In this document: piece after piece, positions 3,923-7,581 of the stretch | How positions within the stretch are numbered: position 1 is the first letter of the stretch | Layout: every line of letters starts with the position of its first letter | Program-made: the position numbers and the translations under genes | Notes under the pieces: model-generated | What the model was told of the DNA's origin: nothing | Database searches by the model: none | The model's input: the letters and a program-made list of their open reading frames with translations, nothing else | NCBI GenBank assembly: GCA_020428185.1 | Contig: JAGQNH010000011.1 | Location: forward strand, 1-7,581 | Reading direction: 5' to 3' | DNA length: 7,581 nt | DNA from: Candidatus Saccharimonadota bacterium | GTDB lineage: Bacteria > Patescibacteriota > Saccharimonadia > Saccharimonadales > Saccharimonadaceae

Positions 3923-6337
3923 ATGAAAAGGTACAATCCCAAAGAGATAGAGCCGAAATGGCAGCAAGTTTGGAGTGATCGTCAGGCATTTGTCGCACAA
4001 GATTTTGCCGACAAGCCCAAGACATATATTTCTTGTATGTTTCCGTATCCGAGCGGTGCAGGTATGCATACGGGGCATATTTTTGAGCATGCGATTGTCG
4101 ATGCGATAGCACGGTTTTCTCGTGCGAATGGCCATGAAGTTATGAACCCAATGGGCTGGGATTCTTTTGGGTTGCCAGCAGAAAATTACGCTATCAAGAC
4201 GGGTACGCCACCGCAGGAAACAACCAAAACAAATATCGCTAACTTCAGGAATCAATTGCAGCGTATTGGTGCGAGTATCGACTGGACTCGCGAAATAAAT
4301 ACGAGTGATCCTGAATATTATAGGTGGACGCAGTGGGTGTTTACGAAATTTTTTGAACGAGGGTTGGCGTATCAAAAGGATTCATTGCAGTGGTGGTGTC
4401 CGATAGATCAGACGGTGCTTGCAAATGAGCAGGTCGTCAATGGCAAATGTTGGCGTCATGATGGTGCAGACGATCCTTTGGCTGAAAAGAAAAACATCCG
4501 CCAGTGGTTTTTCAAGATTACTGATTATGCAGATGCATTGCTTGAGGAAATACCGGCGCTTGACTGGCCAGACAAAATCAAAGCCGCACAGACAAACTGG
4601 ATTGGTAAATCTCAGGGCGCCGAAGTGACGTTTGCTGTCGATGGTAGTGATGAGCATATTACTGTATTCACGACACGTCCAGATACGATATTTGGTGCGA
4701 CATTCATCGTACTTGCACCGGAGCACCCGCTTGCACGCACGTTGGCTGTTGGTGATTATCAAGATGCGGTTGAGCAATATGTCACCGACGCAGTCAAGAA
4801 GACTGAGATCGACAGATTGAACGATACAAAAGAAAAAACGGGTGTGTTTACAGGTAGCTATGCGATTAATCCTGCTAACAAAGAGAAGATCCCGATTTGG
4901 GTGGCGGACTATGTGCTTTATGGATATGGTACGGGTGCGATCATGGCTGTGCCGGCACATGATGAGCGCGACAAGGCATTTGCAGATAGGTACGAATTGC
5001 CCGTAATAGAGGTAATCGATGAGTACAATGCAGTAATTCATTCGTCACAGTTTGATGGCCAGGATAGTAGCAACGCCCGCGAAACAATAGTCTCGTGGCT
5101 CGAGGAGTTAGGGGTTGGCCAGAGTAAGGTGACGTACAAGATGCGTGATTGGCTGATTAGCCGTCAGCGATATTGGGGTGCGCCGATTCCTATTATTCAC
5201 TGCGACGAGCACGGTGCCGTAGCTGTGCCAGAGGATCAGTTGCCGGTTGTATTGCCGGTTGTTGAAGATTTTGCGCCCAAGGGTGACGGCAAGTCGGTTC
5301 TTGCCCATGTCGATGATTGGGTGAATGTCGAATGCCCGACGTGCGGCAAGCCATCTCGACGCGAGACAGATACCATGGACGGCTATGCATGTAGTAGCTG
5401 GTACTTGCTGCGATACACTGATCCACAAAATACAGAAAGTATTTGGGACTCCAAAAAGGCGAATTATTGGGCGCCGGTTGATTTTTATGTCGGTGGTGAT
5501 CATGCGGTTGCCCATCTGCTCTATGTGCGATTTTGGACACATGTATTCAATGACATGGGGCTTGTCAATTTCAAGGAGCCGGTCAAAAAACTCGTCTACC
5601 ATGGTTTGATAAGCGCTGAAGATGGACGCAAGATGAGCAAGAGTCTTGGCAATACTGTTGATCCTCTCGATATCATTGATCAAGGCTATGGTGCGGATGC
5701 ATTGCGAACATTTGAACTATTTTTGGGGCCGATAGACGAGAACTCAAATTGGAGCTCTCGAGGTATCGCTGGTATTTATCGATTCCTCAACCGCGTCTGG
5801 ACACTAACGCAGGAATACCAAGATGCCGAAAAATCACAGACTAGCTCCAGTGATGACGTCGTACGTCGTTTGCAACATAAGACTATTCGCAAAGTGACTG
5901 ATGATTATCGTCGTCTGAGTTTTAACACCGCGATCGCAGCGATGATGGAATACGTGAATGATCTATATAAACTCAAAAATGACGGCTTTTCCGAAGATGT
6001 TTGGCGCGATGCGATAGAGACACTACTGCAGCTGCTTGCGCCATTGGCGCCGCACATGAGTGAAGAATTGTGGCAACAACTCGGTCATGACACACTCGTA
6101 CACGAAACAGTATGGCCTGTATGGGACGATGCGCTGATTGTCGACGAAACAATCACGATTGCAGTGCAGGTAAACGGCAAATTGCGCGCGACAGTGCAAC
6201 TGCCTGCCGATTCGAGTGAAGAAGACGTCAAAAAAGCAGCCTTAGGGGCGGAGAATGTCATTGCTCATACGGATGGCAAAGAGATTTTGAAGGTCATATA
6301 TATCCCGAAGAAACTCGTCAATATTGTCGTGAAATAA
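3923..6337 (+). CDS. leuS: Leucyl-tRNA synthetase
   Basis: This class I synthetase charges tRNA-Leu with leucine in the cytoplasm. It is complete at 804 residues, slightly shorter than E. coli LeuRS (860). The N-terminus YNPKEIEPKWQQVW is typical. The HIGH motif is HTGH (49-52) after MFPYPSG, followed by NPMGWDSFGLPAENYAI. The zinc-region equivalent WCPIDQTVLANEQV...CWRHD keeps Cys, Cys and His but has Asp at the second ligand position of the CPxC type. The CP1 editing domain has the Thr-rich TTRPDT (250-255) and VPAHDERD (343-350), whose first Asp (347) is the conserved editing residue. DWLISRQRYWGAPIP, RRETDTMDGYACSSWY and KMSKS (570-574) follow. The C-terminal domain ends QVNGKLRATVQLP...VNIVVK. 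The start is supported by family alignment and by the -10 box 7 bases upstream. It is convergent with the next gene. Confidence 0.97.
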   Translation: MKRYNPKEIEPKWQQVWSDRQAFVAQDFADKPKTYISCMFPYPSGAGMHTGHIFEHAIVDAIARFSRANGHEVMNPMGWDSFGLPAENYAIKTGTPPQETTKTNIANFRNQLQRIGASIDWTREINTSDPEYYRWTQWVFTKFFERGLAYQKDSLQWWCPIDQTVLANEQVVNGKCWRHDGADDPLAEKKNIRQWFFKITDYADALLEEIPALDWPDKIKAAQTNWIGKSQGAEVTFAVDGSDEHITVFTTRPDTIFGATFIVLAPEHPLARTLAVGDYQDAVEQYVTDAVKKTEIDRLNDTKEKTGVFTGSYAINPANKEKIPIWVADYVLYGYGTGAIMAVPAHDERDKAFADRYELPVIEVIDEYNAVIHSSQFDGQDSSNARETIVSWLEELGVGQSKVTYKMRDWLISRQRYWGAPIPIIHCDEHGAVAVPEDQLPVVLPVVEDFAPKGDGKSVLAHVDDWVNVECPTCGKPSRRETDTMDGYACSSWYLLRYTDPQNTESIWDSKKANYWAPVDFYVGGDHAVAHLLYVRFWTHVFNDMGLVNFKEPVKKLVYHGLISAEDGRKMSKSLGNTVDPLDIIDQGYGADALRTFELFLGPIDENSNWSSRGIAGIYRFLNRVWTLTQEYQDAEKSQTSSSDDVVRRLQHKTIRKVTDDYRRLSFNTAIAAMMEYVNDLYKLKNDGFSEDVWRDAIETLLQLLAPLAPHMSEELWQQLGHDTLVHETVWPVWDDALIVDETITIAVQVNGKLRATVQLPADSSEEDVKKAALGAENVIAHTDGKEILKVIYIPKKLVNIVVK

Positions 6338-6367
6338 AAACAGCCCGCCACGTATTGTGGCGGGCTG
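6333..6367 (-). terminator. Shared terminator between leuS and the convergent small gene
   Basis: CAGCCCGCCAC and GTGGCGGGCTG (6341-6351/6357-6367) form a perfect 11-bp GC-rich stem with a 5-base loop. The T-tract (TTTTTATTT, 6340-6332) follows on the minus strand and reaches into the leuS stop codon region, so it is a classical terminator for the minus-strand gene ending at 6372. On the plus strand no T-run follows, so for leuS it would act only as a 3' stabilising hairpin or weak terminator. Confidence 0.8.
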
Positions 6368-6371
6368 AACC

Positions 6372-6656
6372 TCATGAGGCGTGTGGACTTCTTGCTAGCT
6401 CGTCTCTTTCTATTCTATGAGCGATTTCACCGATAATAGCGGCAAAGCTCCAGACGACAGCACCAGTTATTGCTACCTGTGCACCGTCAATTACTTTTGT
6501 AACATGTAGGATATAACACGTCCAAAGTGTAATTGCCGAAAGCTCGAGTGAGCGGAGAAAAAACACATCAATCGAGGTGTCGTTTTTTGTGAACAGGGCA
6601 GCGACAATCACCGAGAGGATCGGCCACAGCGTAAAGAAAAGTACGATATGTTGCAT
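6372..6656 (-). CDS. Small integral membrane protein, 94 residues
   Basis: I do not recognise this protein. It has three predicted membrane helices (about 3-22, 31-51 and 60-80) and a charged tail HRIERDELARSPHAS. There is a single Cys (47) in the second helix and no catalytic motif. The ATG is preceded by GAGGT (6665-6661) with a 4-base spacing, and a complete promoter lies 60 bases upstream (-10 at 6716-6721), which supports the start. The stop is TGA, the only TGA stop among the complete genes here, arguing for the standard code. It is a single-gene unit, convergent with leuS and tandem with another small membrane protein of similar size and layout, so the pair may be functionally or evolutionarily related, though the sequences are not obviously alike. 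Confidence 0.75.
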   Translation of the reverse strand: MQHIVLFFTLWPILSVIVAALFTKNDTSIDVFFLRSLELSAITLWTCYILHVTKVIDGAQVAITGAVVWSFAAIIGEIAHRIERDELARSPHAS

Positions 6657-6675
6657 TGTTACCTCAAATGTAGAA

Positions 6676-6695
6676 GTTCGACCATTCGACCGAAC
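6676..6695. repeat. Tandem TTCGACC repeat with inverted GTTCG/CGAAC ends in a 5' leader
   Basis: TTCGACC occurs at 6677-6683 and again at 6685-6691, one base apart, and GTTCG (6676-6680) is inverted as CGAAC (6691-6695). This lies in the predicted 5' untranslated region of the 94-residue membrane protein. It could be an operator or a small hairpin. Confidence 0.5.
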
Positions 6696-6715
6696 AGGCG
6701 GTAATGGATAATATA

Positions 6716-6744
6716 ACTATACAATATTAAATAAAATTAAGCAA
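6716..6744 (-). promoter_or_regulatory. Promoter of the 94-residue membrane protein
   Basis: On the minus strand -35 TTGCTT (6744-6739), 17 bases and -10 TATAGT (6721-6716) match a sigma70-type promoter, starting near 6709 and leaving a leader of about 53 bases with GAGGT near its end. The same -35 hexamer is used by the neighbouring gene's promoter at 7151-7156. Confidence 0.55.
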
Positions 6745-6778
6745 AAGATTAACCCCTCGCCACATTGTGACGAGGGGT
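6741..6778 (-). terminator. Intrinsic terminator of the second small membrane protein gene
   Basis: ACCCCTCG pairs with CGAGGGGT (6778-6771/6759-6752), then after one C-A mismatch CAC/GTG continues the stem to a 3-base loop. On the minus strand it is followed by TTAATCTTTT, a moderate T-tract. It lies 12 bases beyond the stop codon at 6791. Confidence 0.7.
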
Positions 6779-6790
6779 AATCCTACAGGA

Positions 6791-7114
6791 CTAACGTCGA
6801 GCGATAGCACGGCGTATAGCGAGGAGCCAACCGAGAGCTAGTAATAGCAGGCCGACCATTGTCAGTCCGATTCCTAGCCACATTTTCATCGGTTCATTCG
6901 AGTCTACGAGACTATCGGGAACATTGAAGGTTCCGATAATACCCCAGACGAAGTAGCCGATTCCGATCAGGATGCTTGCCCACCCTGTTGCCAGGAGCTT
7001 GTCCTTGAACAGCAGCGCGACTGCTAGCAGGGTCGCCGTAGCGATGTAGAGCAGTACGATAAGCATACGAGACTTCTCTTTCTGTAGGTACGGGCGATTG
7101 CGGGCGAACCCCAC
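6791..7114 (-). CDS. Small integral membrane protein, about 107 residues; start uncertain
   Basis: I do not recognise this protein. The secure part has three membrane helices (starting MLIVLLYIATAT, GWASILIGIGYF and MWLGIGLTMVG) with a polar loop TFNVPDSLVDSNEPMK between the second and third, and a basic tail RRAIARR. The reading frame stays open upstream to a TTG at 7156 (121 residues, adding a fourth hydrophobic stretch), but that TTG is the first half of a -35 box TTGCTT and precedes a consensus -10 (7133-7128), so it would not be in the mRNA. I therefore chose the in-frame GTG at 7114, about 7 bases after the expected transcription start. An alternative is the ATG at 7066 (91 residues), preceded by the weak GAGAAG. 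The gene is divergent from rpmF and ends at its own terminator. Confidence 0.65.
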   Translation of the reverse strand: MGFARNRPYLQKEKSRMLIVLLYIATATLLAVALLFKDKLLATGWASILIGIGYFVWGIIGTFNVPDSLVDSNEPMKMWLGIGLTMVGLLLLALGWLLAIRRAIARR

Positions 7115-7127
7115 AATCGATAATATA

Positions 7128-7156
7128 ATTATAGCATAAACAAGATAAAAAAGCAA
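7128..7156 (-). promoter_or_regulatory. Leftward promoter of the second small membrane protein gene
   Basis: On the minus strand -35 TTGCTT (7156-7151), 17 bases and -10 TATAAT (7133-7128) with the TGC extension just upstream make one of the best promoters in the window. The start would lie near 7121. Its -35 box is only 6 bases from the -35 box of the divergent rpmF promoter. Confidence 0.65.
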
Positions 7157-7162
7157 TAACCC

Positions 7163-7191
7163 TTGAGGTCTTGCGAGAAAAATGCTATAAT
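7163..7191 (+). promoter_or_regulatory. Promoter of rpmF-nusB
   Basis: TTGAGG (7163-7168), a spacer of exactly 17 bases and TATAAT (7186-7191) with the TGC extension at 7183-7185 form a strong promoter, fitting a ribosomal protein gene. The start would lie near 7198, leaving a leader of about 34 bases with the Shine-Dalgarno sequence AAAGGAGA. Confidence 0.75.
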
Positions 7192-7231
7192 CACCTAAAG
7201 TTTATAGATAAGCCGAAAGGAGAACTTTTCC

Positions 7232-7387
7232 ATGGCAGAACCAAAAAAGCAGAGTAGCCCTCGTAAGACAGGCCTTCGCCGCAGTCATCTTGTGCTTAAA
7301 TTGGCACGACGAGTCAACGCTACTTCACCAGTCAAGGTTAAGACAACCAAGAACGAAACTGGAAAAAAACTCGCGAAAAAAGCATAA
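7232..7387 (+). CDS. rpmF: Large ribosomal subunit protein bL32
   Basis: This 51-residue basic protein begins MAEPKKQSSPRKTGLRRSHL, matching the bL32 start (MAxPKxxxSxxRxxxRRxH), followed by KLARRVNATSPVKVKTTKN and a lysine-rich tail. bL32 is a small protein of the 50S subunit. There is no cysteine, so the zinc ribbon of C+ forms is absent and the usual C-terminal half is reduced. The ATG has a strong Shine-Dalgarno sequence, AAAGGAGA (7216-7223), about 8 bases upstream, and a consensus promoter. nusB follows after 48 bases with no terminator, so the two are probably co-transcribed. The assignment rests on the N-terminal pattern, size and context. Confidence 0.75.
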   Translation: MAEPKKQSSPRKTGLRRSHLVLKLARRVNATSPVKVKTTKNETGKKLAKKA

Positions 7388-7435
7388 TCGCGATACACTA
7401 AGAGTAAATCATTAACAAGAAAGAACCAAAGAGTA

Positions 7436-7581
7436 ATGGCATCGAACCGTCATTTGGGTAGGATCGTCGCACTGCAGTCTCTGTACGAGTATGAATTTCG
7501 TGTACAGGCTGATGATAAGAGTGCCTCGGTAGATGAAATATTGAGCCGTAATCTCGATCGTTACGAGCAAGAAATCGAGGA
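7436..7581 (+). CDS. nusB: Transcription antitermination factor NusB, 5' part only
   Basis: The first 48 codons are in the window and the gene continues past the right edge. The start MASNRHLGRIVALQSLYEYEFR carries the NusB signature (R-x-L/H-x-R-x-x-A-L-Q-x-L-Y), the first helix of this all-helical RNA-binding protein. NusB binds boxA RNA with S10 (NusE) and supports antitermination on rRNA operons. The following stretch (DDKSASVDEILSRNLDRYEQEIE) fits helix 2. The ATG at 7436 is preceded only by AAAGAG at very short spacing, a poor Shine-Dalgarno sequence, so expression may depend on coupling or read-through from rpmF. Confidence 0.85.
   Translation, partial: MASNRHLGRIVALQSLYEYEFRVQADDKSASVDEILSRNLDRYEQEIE

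Noticed and set aside
4001..4084. LeuRS HIGH motif reading HTGH as a possible defect
   Set aside because: The two His and the Gly are kept; the second position varies in functional class I synthetases.
3875..4375. 166-residue antisense frame across the leuS start
   Set aside because: It covers the leuS promoter and HIGH region in antisense and shows no protein-like conservation pattern.
4391..4490. Loss of zinc ligands in the LeuRS insertion (CPID rather than CPxC)
   Set aside because: Cys, Cys and His remain, and functional bacterial LeuRS such as the E. coli enzyme (CPHD) also lack the second Cys, so this is normal variation.
4382..5041. 219-residue antisense frame inside leuS
   Set aside because: leuS is certain from its motifs across this stretch; the antisense frame is Cys/Arg-rich with no recognisable domain or ribosome binding site.
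5108..5683. 191-residue antisense frame inside leuS
   Set aside because: Same reasoning: a shadow of a strongly conserved synthetase region.
1..7581. CRISPR array, insertion sequence, integrase or attachment site beside the tRNA
   Set aside because: No spaced direct repeats, transposase or integrase frame, and no duplicated tRNA 3' end was found.

Overview
The window looks like an ordinary chromosomal stretch from a reduced-genome bacterium of the Candidate Phyla Radiation, most likely Candidatus Saccharibacteria (TM7). This is inferred from protein style: a Cys-free 51-residue bL32, a NusB beginning MASNRHLGRIVALQSLYEYE, a MurF-like ligase without the usual N-terminal domain, and tightly packed genes with short gaps. 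The standard genetic code fits (TGA is used as a stop). I see no mobile element, CRISPR array or phage gene.

Layout: 1-53 carries a probable leftward promoter for a gene outside the window. tRNA-Ala(GGC) lies on the minus strand at 97-173 with its own terminator and promoter. A minus-strand HdeD/DUF308 membrane protein occupies 282-827. The gene-free stretch 828-1170 holds, on the minus strand, a promoter, a GC-rich foldable segment and a perfect intrinsic terminator, all upstream of the HdeD-like gene; this is the best candidate for an undescribed element (riboswitch-like leader or small RNA). On the plus strand follow an unrecognised 139-residue protein (1171-1590), a MurF-like ligase (1608-2915), a membrane-anchored extracytoplasmic protein overlapping it by one base (2915-3880), and leucyl-tRNA synthetase (3923-6337). 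Convergent to leuS are two small minus-strand membrane proteins (6372-6656 and about 6791-7114), each with its own promoter and terminator. The right edge has rpmF (bL32, 7232-7387) and the start of nusB (7436 to the edge), probably one operon.

Regulatory style: most promoters are readable by eye. Several plus-strand ones are extended -10 boxes (TGnTATAAT or TGGTATACT). For murF-like and leuS the -10 box ends exactly 7 bases before the ATG and no Shine-Dalgarno sequence is present, so both are probably translated from leaderless mRNAs, whereas rpmF and the minus-strand hdeD-like and 94-residue genes have clear Shine-Dalgarno sequences. How the genes work together: the tRNA, LeuRS, bL32 and NusB belong to translation and transcription, and the MurF-like ligase with its coupled membrane protein suggests a cell-envelope pair.
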